Below, in pieces: positions 21,788-32,500 of a stretch of DNA of 64,000 bases. The number at the start of each line of letters is the position of its first letter. Position 1 is the first letter of the stretch. A program made the translations under genes and the position numbers. The stretch lies in the NCBI GenBank assembly GCA_030537455.1, contig JAUNMR010000003.1, positions 54,098-118,097 of the forward strand. The letters are read 5' to 3'. The DNA comes from Planctomycetia bacterium. Its GTDB lineage: Bacteria; Planctomycetota; Planctomycetia; Pirellulales; Thermoguttaceae. Under the pieces are notes generated by a model, which was given only the letters and a program-made list of their open reading frames with translations, was not told where the DNA came from and did not search any database.

Positions 21788-21860
21788 TGACCCCAACGGG
21801 ACTCGAACCCGTATTCCGGCCTTGAAAGGGCCGTGTCCTAACCGACTAAACGATGGGGCC
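21788..21860 (-). tRNA. tRNA-Glu(TTC), copy 3 of 3 in transcription order
   Basis: The 73-nt cloverleaf has acceptor GGCCCCA/TGGGGTC, anticodon stem CGGCC/GGCCG with loop CTTTCAA (anticodon TTC) and T stem ACGGG/CCCGT. The discriminator is A and CCA is not encoded. It is identical to the other two copies. Confidence 0.96.
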
Positions 21861-21927
21861 ATGACGAAACCGTCAGAGACGACGCAAGGCGCCGCTCCAG
21901 TTGCCACGTCACAACTGCGACGTGCAA

Positions 21928-22000
21928 TGACCCCAACGGGACTCGAACCCGTATTCCGGCCTTGAAAGGGCCGTGTCCTAACCGACTAAACGATGGGGCC
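21928..22000 (-). tRNA. tRNA-Glu(TTC), copy 2
   Basis: The sequence is identical to the copy at 21788-21860, with the same anticodon TTC. It is the middle member of one three-tRNA transcript. Confidence 0.96.
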
Positions 22001-22067
22001 ATGACGAAACCGTCAGAGACGACGCAAGGCGCCGCTCCAGTTGCCACGTCACAACTGCGACGTGCAA

Positions 22068-22140
22068 TGACCCCAACGGGACTCGAACCCGTATTCCGGC
22101 CTTGAAAGGGCCGTGTCCTAACCGACTAAACGATGGGGCC
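22068..22140 (-). tRNA. tRNA-Glu(TTC), copy 1
   Basis: The sequence is identical to the other two copies. It is the promoter-proximal member, 31 bases downstream of the -10 box. Confidence 0.96.
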
Positions 22141-22170
22141 AACCTGACTCAAAAAAAATCAAGTGTACCG

Positions 22171-22198
22171 ATTATAGATAGGAGCGCTAGATTGTCAA
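22171..22198 (-). promoter_or_regulatory. Strong sigma70 promoter of the tRNA-Glu array
   Basis: On the minus strand both boxes are consensus: TTGACA (22193-22198), 16-nt spacer, TATAAT (22171-22176). It is the best promoter in the window, as expected for a stable-RNA operon. Confidence 0.85.
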
Positions 22199-22307
22199 GT
22201 GAAAAACCTTAAAAAAAAGCCAAAGAATCCTTCACAGGATACTAACCATAGGCTCACACGTATCGCCTGTCGCCTGTAATCCGTGTGACAACGCGCTTCT
22301 AGAATCA

Positions 22308-22359
22308 CGCGAAGCTCCTCGCGCGCCGACTTGCCCCGGAAGGAGCTTCGCGATATAAT
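22308..22359 (+). promoter_or_regulatory. Promoter of the membrane/heme-propeller pair with overlapping 12-bp inverted repeat
   Basis: TTGCCC (22331-22336), a 17-nt spacer and TATAAT (22354-22359) precede the gene at 22429. A perfect 12-bp inverted repeat (22308-22319 / 22341-22352) brackets the -35 box, with its right arm filling the spacer up to the -10. This looks like a repressor operator or an RNA hairpin site. A second dyad, TCACACG/CGTGTGA (22254-22260 / 22282-22288), encloses two copies of CGCCTGT further upstream. Confidence 0.6.
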
Positions 22360-22428
22360 AACGACAGCGAGTCGTCCTGGCGCCGGTCGACGCCTCATCG
22401 TTCACCGATTCATTCTCACACAAACGTC

Positions 22429-24573
22429 ATGCCACAGTTGTTCCGTTCGCACAATAGCGCTTTGACGCTGTTCTCCGCATTTTTTCTACTCTTCTGCGTA
22501 TGGTTCTGGCGCGTGCGTTTCGGCGCGTTTCTCACCGTTGTCAACCTCTTTGCGCTACCACTCGACGCCAGCGGTGATCCGCTCTGGCGCCTACACGACC
22601 CCTACGCCCCAATGGAAGCGCTCAGTCTAACAGTTGCGCAAACCTTTGCCTTCCCCTGGCTCGGCGCCTTGATCATGACTCTCCTGACGAGCGCAATCAC
22701 CGCGCTCGCGTTCCTGTCGCTTCGCCGCACGATCGCAATTCTCAAGAGTAAGGGTCGAGCAGACGAAGGCGCCGTCGCACTACTGACCGCCTGTGCGTTC
22801 CTACCCGGGATATTATCGGCGGCGCTCTTTCTCAACGTCGGGCTAAACGTCTTCGAATCCCTCTTTGGACTCTTTTATCTAGCCCCTACCATTGGCTCGA
22901 TCCTTACGCTAGCGATCGCCGCGCTACTACGACAGATCCCCCACGACCGTACGCGACGCGCGCTCGTCCTTATTCTACCGCTTGCGCTCTTTCCGGCGCT
23001 TGGGGTCTTTGTCATAATCCTTGTTCTTTCTGGACTATTTCATGAATTTGAGCGCGCGCTCGCCAACGCGTCGCAGTCGGTCGAAACGAAAAAGACGCCT
23101 TTGCCCTGGCGCTACGCCCTTGGCGCGATACTTGTCGCTCTGGTAGAGCCCGCTTTGTATCGCGCGCTCCTGTGGCGTGAATATCCCCTTGAACGCGTCT
23201 ATCGCGCCGGACTCTTTCCCAATTCCATTGTCCCTCTCGACAACGCGATTAAAACGCGACTCACCCTGCTCTACCTCGCGCTACTGGTCGTGCTAACGCT
23301 CATTCTCGCCGCCCCGATTATGGCGCGTATAGCGCGCGTGCGCCTCGGCGAACCAAGTAAAACAAAGGAAACGCGCCGAGCGCTCACGCGTGCGGAAAAA
23401 CGCGCGGCGCGAAAATTCGCCAAGCGCGCCAAGGGACAACGCGGTAAAAGCCACGAAGACGATCAGAACACGCTGAACGAACCTGTTGAAAACCAAGAGT
23501 CCCCCGGAACACACGACGTGCTCTTGCGTCCCAGTCTAGCAGCGGCGCTTGTGCTCGCAACCCTTTGGCTGTGCCCATGTAGCGAAGAACTACGCGCGAC
23601 TTGCCTGAGCGCGCGCTACGTTCTACAGGAGAATTGGGAAGACGCATTGCGCGTTCAGGCGCGTTTGAAATTCACCACGCGCACACAGCCCCATATGGAA
23701 TACCCGAGTGAAGCGCTCTACCTTGTGCGACTCACCGCGCTCTATCGTACCGACCGTCTAGCAGAGGAACTCTTTGCCGTGCCGACGCCAAGCGCCGAGT
23801 CACAACGCGCGCGCGTCGACGCCTACCGCGTCCTCGCCGCTCAAGCGCTCTATGCATGGCGGTTTGATAATCTCGCCGAACGCGCGGCAATGAATAATTT
23901 CGTCGCGACCTGCGGTCGATCCTGGCCCGCCAATCTCACGCTCGCACAAGTCGCGCTCGCACGCGGCGACCGTGCGCTGGCAGAACGTTACCTCCGCCGA
24001 CTCGAAGGACACAGTCCCGGCTGGCGTCGTGAAATCGTCGCACAACTTCGCAAAAGCTTAGACGCTCCAACTCAGGCGTACGCGCGACCGATAGCGCTGG
24101 CGCGCGCGGATCACGACGTCTTCGCCACCGGTATTGAATCGCCGCGTCGCTCTTTAGCGCAGGCGCTCCTGCTGCGCAATGACCTCGCGGAACGCGCCAA
24201 TCGTGGCGAAACGCTCTCCCCACAAGAGCTGGCGCTCTGGCAAGCGCGCGTGGCGTTTGCGCTTCTGGATCTGAACTTCGAACTTTTTCGCGCCGAAGCG
24301 CCCGCTTGCGTCGTGCTATTGTCCGCGCCGCCGCGGAGCTTTCAGGAAACCGCGCTCTTTCTCGATCGCTTGGCGCCGTTTGACGTGTCCCCTTTTAAGA
24401 TTCCTCAGCAGACGCGCGATAAATTTCAAACCATGACGCAGGTACTAGAGTACTATAAACTTACTCACAGTAAGAAGGTTCTGCGCAACTTTGAGATGTT
24501 CTTCAGCGACACAGCCTGGCGTTACTTCCTCTTCAACGACGTCGACGCGCCCACGCAAGGAGATACAAAATGA
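22429..24573 (+). CDS. Polytopic membrane protein with TPR-like C-terminal region
   Basis: Residues 1-310 contain about eight hydrophobic segments. A basic loop (about 310-360, rich in Arg/Lys/Ala) follows, then another hydrophobic stretch near 365-385. The remaining 330 residues are Ala/Leu/Arg-rich helices with alternating pattern, such as ALARGDRALAERYLRRLEG, resembling tetratricopeptide repeats. The layout recalls the DUF6057-type proteins of Bacteroidota; that link is from memory and unproven. The stop overlaps the next start (ATGA), so the two proteins are probably made in fixed ratio and work together. Function is unknown; no catalytic motif is visible. Confidence 0.7.
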   Translation: MPQLFRSHNSALTLFSAFFLLFCVWFWRVRFGAFLTVVNLFALPLDASGDPLWRLHDPYAPMEALSLTVAQTFAFPWLGALIMTLLTSAITALAFLSLRRTIAILKSKGRADEGAVALLTACAFLPGILSAALFLNVGLNVFESLFGLFYLAPTIGSILTLAIAALLRQIPHDRTRRALVLILPLALFPALGVFVIILVLSGLFHEFERALANASQSVETKKTPLPWRYALGAILVALVEPALYRALLWREYPLERVYRAGLFPNSIVPLDNAIKTRLTLLYLALLVVLTLILAAPIMARIARVRLGEPSKTKETRRALTRAEKRAARKFAKRAKGQRGKSHEDDQNTLNEPVENQESPGTHDVLLRPSLAAALVLATLWLCPCSEELRATCLSARYVLQENWEDALRVQARLKFTTRTQPHMEYPSEALYLVRLTALYRTDRLAEELFAVPTPSAESQRARVDAYRVLAAQALYAWRFDNLAERAAMNNFVATCGRSWPANLTLAQVALARGDRALAERYLRRLEGHSPGWRREIVAQLRKSLDAPTQAYARPIALARADHDVFATGIESPRRSLAQALLLRNDLAERANRGETLSPQELALWQARVAFALLDLNFELFRAEAPACVVLLSAPPRSFQETALFLDRLAPFDVSPFKIPQQTRDKFQTMTQVLEYYKLTHSKKVLRNFEMFFSDTAWRYFLFNDVDAPTQGDTK

Positions 24574-26153
24574 CGCACGCGCTCCTGTCTTCCCGCCGCA
24601 TGCCAGGCGTCCTCCTGGCGGTCTCCCTTGTGCTGGCGTTCCTAGCGTTTGTCGTCGGCGCGCGCGCTTGGCAAAGAGTCGCCGACCAGCCGCCTCGCCG
24701 ACTCTTTGCACAAATCCTCGCCGACGCCGACCCGACGGAAGAGTCGCCCGAGATTTGGCCCGATTACTTCGACGCGCTCGTACCCGTCAATATCGCCCCG
24801 TTGAACTTTGAAATACAGACCGAGGGGGAGCGTTTTCTCACTCGCCTGGCGTCTCCTAATCTGAACGCGCTCTTGCCCGGGAAGGTCGTACAATGCCCCG
24901 TCGACGTCTGGAAACGCCTAACCAACGACGCGAAAGACGGGCAGATCAACGTCGACGTCTATGTGCAACGTCAGAACCAGTGGCGACGCCTTCAGACACG
25001 CCGCTTCTATATTAGCGGTACGCCGATTACCCCCTGGCTGACCTACCGTCTCCTTGAGCCGGGCTACGAACGGTTCAATCAGATCGAAATCCAGCAACGT
25101 TGCTTAGAGAACTTTGAGGAACACACGCTGACACACGCTCGCGCTATTAACGAGCGCACTTGCGTCAACTGCCACACGTTCCAGAATTACAACAGCGACG
25201 TCTTCCTACTACATGCACGACGCGCTTGCGACGGCACGTACATACGATACAACGGCTCCTCGAGTAAAGTCTCGCTCCGCGCGCCTGACTCCAATCTCGG
25301 CTGCGCCTATGCGTCCTGGCGCGCACAAGGAGCGGAAATCGCATTCTCCGCCAATGCGACTTTTCAGCTCTTCCACGACGTCGACCCCGATAGAATCGAC
25401 GTGCTCGATACCGCGTCAGATCTAGCGCTGTACAACGCGCAAACCCAAAAGCTCCGCGCGATCACTCAGACCGACGATCTCTTTGAAACCTTCCCGAGCT
25501 GGTCACACGACGGTCAAACGCTCTATTACTGCGTCGCGCGCAATCCCTATGCCACGCCCAGTCGCGCTCCAGACGCGCAGCAGAAGCGTCGCGTCGAGGC
25601 GCTACAGGTCGCGCGCGAATTCCACTATAATCTCGCGCGCATGAGTTACGACCCAGAAACGGGTGATTTCGGCGCGCCCGAAACCTTACTTGACGCCGAA
25701 GCGCTCGAAAAAAGCGTCGCACACCCCAGAGAATGCCCCAATGGCTCATGCGTCGTCTATACCCTCAGCGATTACGGAACCTTTCCGATCTGGCGACGCG
25801 GCGCCGACCTGTGGGAACTCAACCTCGAGACTGGTGAAAGCCGCTCTATCGAAGAAATCAATAGCGACCAGACCGAAAGTTGGCACGAATGGGACAAGTC
25901 CGGCGAATGGCTCGTCTTCAGCTCGCGCCGCGACGATCATACTTACACGCGCCCGTACTTCGCACATCGCGATCCCATCACGGGTCAATGGTCCAAGCCC
26001 TTCCTACTGCCACAACGTCGACCCAGCGACAATCTCGCGAGAATGAAAGCGTATAACCTGCCGGTCTTCACAGAAACAATGACCACAACCACGCCGTACA
26101 ACGTGGCAAAGACGCTACGTCTGCCCCTGACAAACCAAGAGACCAAACGCTAA
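24570..26153 (+). CDS. Membrane-anchored TolB-like beta-propeller protein with one c-type heme motif
   Basis: An N-terminal hydrophobic segment (residues 12-32) is an anchor or uncleaved signal. A c-type heme site CVNCH lies at residues 198-202 (Cys198, Cys201, His202). From about 225 on, repeated units of WD40-like/PD40 type occur (SWSHDGQTLYYC, EWDKSGEWLVFSSRRDD), giving a probable six-bladed TolB-like propeller. The protein should face the periplasm, where heme is attached. A second axial ligand cannot be assigned. It overlaps the upstream gene by four bases and has an AAGGAG site. A redox or sensing role is inferred only from the heme motif. Confidence 0.75.
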   Translation: MTHALLSSRRMPGVLLAVSLVLAFLAFVVGARAWQRVADQPPRRLFAQILADADPTEESPEIWPDYFDALVPVNIAPLNFEIQTEGERFLTRLASPNLNALLPGKVVQCPVDVWKRLTNDAKDGQINVDVYVQRQNQWRRLQTRRFYISGTPITPWLTYRLLEPGYERFNQIEIQQRCLENFEEHTLTHARAINERTCVNCHTFQNYNSDVFLLHARRACDGTYIRYNGSSSKVSLRAPDSNLGCAYASWRAQGAEIAFSANATFQLFHDVDPDRIDVLDTASDLALYNAQTQKLRAITQTDDLFETFPSWSHDGQTLYYCVARNPYATPSRAPDAQQKRRVEALQVAREFHYNLARMSYDPETGDFGAPETLLDAEALEKSVAHPRECPNGSCVVYTLSDYGTFPIWRRGADLWELNLETGESRSIEEINSDQTESWHEWDKSGEWLVFSSRRDDHTYTRPYFAHRDPITGQWSKPFLLPQRRPSDNLARMKAYNLPVFTETMTTTTPYNVAKTLRLPLTNQETKR

Positions 26154-26551
26154 AGACGTCGTCCCAAACAACGCCAGGCGCGTACGAGAAATAAACGTGT
26201 GCGCCTGGCGAACTAGCGCTTCGCCAAAAACGCTACAATCGCGATTTTACCGGCTAATGAACGGCTTAAACTTCAGCGATTTTTCTGCAAATTAGATATT
26301 ATTTTTCAAAAAAAGATCGTTCTGTCGTAATTTATTGGAACTTTTCGATCGAACCGAGCAGCTATCTAATTCGTTAGTATTTCAACAGTTATTTTAATTA
26401 TTTTTTCTTTAAGGTCGCTTTTAAGCGCACAACTTTTGGCGCGCGCCGATATAATGAACGACTAGTCAGACATTCGCGATCGAGATTCGTAGCGACGCAA
26501 GCGTCGGTTCGACGCAACGCACGCGCGACCTTATGGCATAAGGAGCTTTTT
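26154..26551. other. Non-coding leader region of the giant gene
   Basis: After the hairpin at 26172 the region is AT-rich to about 26420. A TATAAT box at 26450-26455 is the best -10 candidate for the giant gene, but no good -35 precedes it. No other feature was recognised. Confidence 0.4.
26172..26210 (+). terminator. Hairpin after the heme-propeller gene
   Basis: A perfect 10-bp stem CGCCAGGCGC/GCGCCTGGCG (26172-26181 / 26201-26210) lies 18 bases after the stop codon. No T-run follows, so it may be factor-dependent or only stabilise the message. Confidence 0.5.
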
Positions 26552-29500
26552 ATGACGCGCTTAGTATCCCTGACCAGATTTTTGAGTCATACTCGCCAGG
26601 AACGTTCCTCGAGTTCACGTCGAGCGCCACGCACGCGCGCGCTACGACTGGAATCGCTGGAATCGCGCGAAATGCTCAGTGTGTCCAATGTTGAATATCA
26701 AGAAATTCGCGAAGCGTACCAGGAATTCAATCTTCCCGAGAACCCCAGTGGCGTCAATATCATCGAGATCAGCGCCTCCGACCTGTCGCTGACAGCCGTT
26801 AAAAACGCGCTCGACGCCGCCGCCACAACACGACAGAACGATCTAATCGTTGTGCGCACCACCGCCGACGCCTATACCGTCGATTTCACCAAGGCGTCGG
26901 ACGAGATTAAATTTGAACAGGCGTCTGATTTCTTCGGTAAAACCACTCTTGTGGCGGTCGGTTCGCAGTCGCTGGTAATCGACGCGCACGGCTACGCGCG
27001 CGCGCTCTCCCTGGCGTCAGGTTCACTGGAACTCGGTAATGTCGCAATACGTAACGGCGCGGCACAAGAGGGGGGGAATATCTATCTTAAAGAAGAGCTT
27101 GTGCTCAAAAATTGCCAACTCGACGGCGGCGCGGCGACCTTAGGGGGCAATCTCTACAGTCTCGGCTCTCTAACCGCTTACGACAGCGTCTTTTCCGGCT
27201 CAACCTCCGGTCAGGGAATCTACGCCTACGGCGGCGCGCTCGCGTTAACCAACTGCGTCGTGAACGCAAATGCGGAAGACGGTCTGGCGATCTATCATCT
27301 TGACAATGCGCAAGTTAACGCGTCGACCTTTTCTAACAATGGCGCCGCTGGCGTGTACGACTTCCTCTCGACGCTGGAACTCAATAACGCTACGATCGTT
27401 AATAATACCGGCGCCGGACTAATGAACCTGGGCGAGGTCACGCTTGCCGACTCCATCCTGCGTGGCAACGCCGGGGGGGGCGCGGTCAACCAGAGCCACT
27501 ATGTGACCTCGAACTACTCCGCCACGCTTAAGGCGTCGCGTTGCTTCTTTGTCGACAATCAAAACGACTTAGGCGCTGGTCTCTATAATATCGGCGGCGT
27601 CGTAAACCTCGACAATTGCGCAATTTATGGCAATGTTGCTCGTCTGGGCGGCGGCGTGTATAACCAGCGTCAGGACGACTATTCTAATCGCACCGTCTTG
27701 GTCAACTGCACCGTCGCGGGCAATAGCGCTTCCTCGCAGGGCGGCGGCGTCTACGACGAAGAACGATTCGGCGACGCGATCTATAACTCTATTGTCGCCA
27801 TGAATTACGTCGGCGATCTACACGCTAACCTCGCTGGTGAACAGACCTTGCGCAATAACCTCATCGGCGGTAATCCCGAATTTGTCGTCGCGCCCTACTT
27901 TAATTTCACTACCGGAGCGCTGGCGAACCTCGAGGAAATCGACCTGCGACTAACCTCCAAAAGCGCCGCTGTTAATATCGGCGATAGCGCGCGTGTGAAC
28001 GACGACGACCTCGACCTCGCCGGCGCCCCAAGACTGGTCGGACGCAACGTCGACGCCGGCGCTTACGAATACCAAAACGACGGAACCACAGCCCCTACGC
28101 GTACTTACGTTGTCGATACCCTCGACGATTCCTTCAACCCCAACGACGGCAAAACCTCCCTGCGTGAAGCGCTCTACTGGGCAAGCGACGCCAATGCGAC
28201 CGTGACCTTCGCAAGCTCGCTCAAAGGCGAAATCAAACTCGACTCGCAACTACTGACCTCTAGCGCAATTACCATCGAGGGAAACGGTAAGGTCGCTATA
28301 AATGCGCAATCGAAGGGACGCGCGCTGCTTAATGAATCAGATCTCACATTAATCAACCTGACGCTAAAGAACGGCGCCGTCGATAGTTCCGGCGGTTTAA
28401 TCTATTCCTCCGGCACGCTGACGCTCCAAAATGCTACGCTCGACTCAGGCAAAGTCGGCGACGACGCGCTCGGCTCGCTCGTATATACCGGAGGCGCGCT
28501 AAACGCCTCAAATTCTACCTTTACCAATGGCGTCGGCGGTAGCGCGCTCTATACCCTGGACGAAACAAACCTCAGATCCTGCTCGATTGCCAATAGTTCC
28601 GGCGTCGCGCTCTACCTCAATGGCATTGCAAGTCTCGACGACGTCACAATTTCCGGTTCAAAGAGCGACGCTATCGTCAATCATTTCGGAGAACTAACAC
28701 TCAATAACGCCACGATTTCAGACAATACCGGCGTCGGTCTACGAAATATCGGCGCGGCGTCGCTTGAGAGCGTAAATGTCTTAAACAACGCTATGGGAGG
28801 TATTTATAATCAGAGCGAAGAACTGGCAAATTCCAATTTTTTGATTGCGACTCTCTACGCCTCCCATTGCGTCGTCAAGGGCAATAGCGCAGACAATGGC
28901 GCCGGGGTCTATAACCTCTATGGTCGCGCACAGTTATACGATAGCGAAATCTCCGCTAACGTCGCAGCCAACCAAGGCGGCGGTCTATTCAATGATTATC
29001 ACGAAGACTGCCCTAACCTCCTGTCGCTGGTCAATTGCACCGTCGCCGGTAATCTTGCCTCTCAAGGGGGCGGCTGTGTCTCTACGACGTCGTCGGCGTT
29101 GCTGTTCCTTTATAACAGTATTATTTCCCAGAACTTCGCGCTCGACCACGATTCAAACCTTCTCGGGGAATACTCCGAATCGATCGGTTGCTACCTCAAT
29201 GGCGCGCCCGGCTTTCGCGTAGCGCCGATCTTCGATTACCAGAATCACAGCCTAACAAACGCCGAACAATTGGACCTGCGCCTGACCCAAAACAGCCCCG
29301 CGCTGGCGATCGGTGCGTTGGAATACCTCCTCAATGACCTCGACCTCGACGCTCTGCCGCGAATCTGGAACCTCACCGTCGACGCCGGAGCCTACCAGTA
29401 TCGCGGCTCCGGTCAGACCAGCGTGTCGCCAAACTACCTCGTCGATACTCTCGAGGACTCCTTCAATCTCAACGACGACAAGAATACGCTACGCGAAGCG

Positions 29501-32500
29501 CTCTACTTCGCAAATCAAGACGGCGCGACTATTACCTTCGACCCGAAACTGAGCGGTACAATCTCGTTGAATTCTCAACTCGTTGCAAGCGCGTCGGTTA
29601 CAATCGACGGCGACGCGCGCGTTACCCTCGACGCTCAAAACGACTCCCGTATTCTTCTCGCTGACGTCGACGTGACGCTACAAAACCTCACGCTGGTCAA
29701 TGGTCGTACGCAAAGCGCGGGCGGCGCGATCTATGCCTCACACGCGCTAACACTCCTGAACGTCAACTTGTCACACAGCGGCGTCGACGCCAGCGCCAAA
29801 GGGGGCGCAATCTACTCGCTTGGCGCGCTGGAGATTACAGAATCAACCGTAACCAACGTTTCCGGGGAATTTGCGATCTACGCCAAGGGCGATATGACGC
29901 TAACGCAAACCTCTATTAGCGCTTGCGATAACGGCGCGGTCTACTGCGAAGCAAACGCTACGGTCAATAAGTCGCAAATCGCTAATAACGTCGGCGTCGG
30001 ACTTTCGCTCAATTACGGCGCGCTAACACTTGCCAATTCCACGATCTCTGACAATACCGACGTGGGGCTCGAACTTCTGGGCTCCGCCTCCCTTGTCGCC
30101 GCGAATATCCTACGCAACGGCAACGGCGGTCTACTTGTGCGTAGCGAACAAGCGCGCGACGGACAATACTACTGCTCTAACGTTCGCGTTTACAATAGTT
30201 CTATTATTGCCAATCAAAGGGACGACAGCGGCGCTGGCGTCTATAACCAGGGCGGAGCGCTGGAGTTATATAACAGCGTGATTGCGCAGAATAGCGCAAA
30301 ATGCGGCGCCGGCGTGTATAACGAATACCTCGCCGGCTGCGCCAATAAGACGCAACTAACGAACTGTACCGTCGCCGCTAATAGCGCGTCTGAACACGGC
30401 GGCGGCGTCTATTCGGTCAATAACTCCTTTGCGCTCTATCTTTATAACACGATAATCGCGCGAAACTACTCCACAGTATCCAATGCGAATCTAGAGGGAA
30501 GCGCCACGGGCTCGGTTTGCAGTCTGACCTCGGGCAACCCGGGATTCTGCGTCGATCCGATCTTCTCGGAAGACGGTAAACTTACCAATGGCGATCAGAT
30601 CGATCTAACGCTCTCGAGTCTGAGTCCGGCCATCGACGCTGGTAATAACGAGCGAGTTTACGGCGATTACGATCGTCTCGGGCATATTCGTATCTGCAAT
30701 TTAATCGTCGACGTCGGAGCCTATGAATACCAGCCGAATTACTCGACCATGGTGACGACCCTGGAGGACTCCTTCGACCTCTCCGACGGGGCAGTCTCCC
30801 TACGCGAAGCGCTCTATTATGCGCAAGACGGCGACGTTATTGTCTTTGACGACGCGCTCGCCGGCGCTATTCAATTAAACGAAACGCTTGAGGTTAACGC
30901 CAACGTTACGCTGATCGGTAATAGCGCTATTACTCTCGACGCGCAATATTCCGTTGAAATCATGCGCGTTAACGGCAGTCTCACCGTGTCAAACCTGACG
31001 TTTGCCAACGCACGAGAAGACGGACCGGGCGCCGCGATCTATAACCTCGGCGACGTAACCATTGAGAACGCGACCTTTAGAAACTGCCGAGGCACGCTTG
31101 GCGGCGCAATTTATAACGGCTCCAACGCCACTGTGACCCTGCGCAATTGCGACTTTAGCAATAATACCGCTACCGCATCGGGCGGCGCGATTTACAACGT
31201 CGGAACTTTAACGGTTATAACGTCGCGATTTGATAATAATCAGACCCAAGGCGCGGGAGGCGCGATCTATAATGCGGGTACGCTTACGCTTGTCAATTCG
31301 AGTCTTACGTCTAATATCGCTCAAACGTACGGCGGCGCGCTACTTCAAAACGGCGTGAGAATGACCAGTACCAACTGCACAATCGCCGGTAATAGCGCCA
31401 GTTCTGGCGGCGGCGTCTATGCACAGACCGGCGCGGTGAGACTCTATAACCTTATCGTCGCACAAAATACCGCCTCCAATGGCGCCGACTTACTGTGCCT
31501 CGACGCCAGTCTTGCGGCGGCTAATACGATCAGCTCCTATTCCTTCGCTAACGGTTCTAATAACGTCCTTTACGACGGTTCTCAGCCACTCTTTGCCGAC
31601 TCCAGCGCCAAGGATTATTCTCTGAGCGACAGCTCAATTGCAATCGACGCGGGCTCGTCTCAACTAGCGATTCAATCGGGTTTAGGGATCTATTCCACTG
31701 ACCTTTCGGGCGCCGTTCGTTACTTGGGCGATTCCGTTGATATCGGCGCATATGAATTTCAGCGTCCCGGCGAGAACTTCATTAGCGTCGTACAGGGTTG
31801 CGCGATTAACTTAAACGCCGCGTTAGACCGTAATCAGCGCGTTCTTTGGGACCTTTCTGGCGACCTTTCCGGTGAATTTAAGGAATACGGCGACGACTTC
31901 TGGACGACGCCGGAAGAACTAGGGTTCTCCTCCGGAGTCTATCTCCTGCAACGTCGTATACTTAACGCGCAAGGTAGTGTCGTAAGCGAAACCACGCTCA
32001 AATTGCAAGTACTCGACGCTCTGCCGTCTCTGGAGATCACAGCGCTACCGTCGCCGGACTCTCAAGTGGTTCTCTACTCGGTAATCGCCTATTTCCAAGG
32101 CGCTTGGGACTCGCGACAATGGCGCGTTAATTGGGGCGATCAAAGCGATGGGGAGATCTATCTCATCGACGCGTTTGTCTGCGGTCACTATTACCAGTCG
32201 ACCGACGCGCGTCAGACGTATCCGATCACACTAGAGCTCCTCGACGCCGACGGTTACCTGCAATATGAATTCAGCGTCGGCGCCTATCATAGCGTCCCGA
32301 CGCTGGCGAGTAACGCGCTGTCCGTGACGCCGACAGAGGAAAACGTAAGCGCTACCGTCACGACAAACTCAAACGCCATTCGTGAATTTGCCCAAGTTAC
32401 AAGCGTCCTGAACGAAAGTAATACGACCAACGCTACCGACGCGTCCGCCACTGCGACGCCCTATGCGCTGATCGACTTGGCGCTTGAAGAATTACTTGAT

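Larger units (their letters stand above)
21788..22140 (-). repeat. Tandem tRNA-Glu array, 140-bp unit
   Basis: Three identical tRNA genes are spaced exactly 140 bases apart. The two 67-bp spacers (21861-21927 and 22001-22067) also look identical, so the whole unit was duplicated recently or is kept uniform by recombination. Confidence 0.95.

Noticed and set aside
21788-22140. Repeat-spacer pattern resembling a short CRISPR array
   Set aside because: The repeats are 73-nt tRNA-Glu genes and the spacers are identical to each other.
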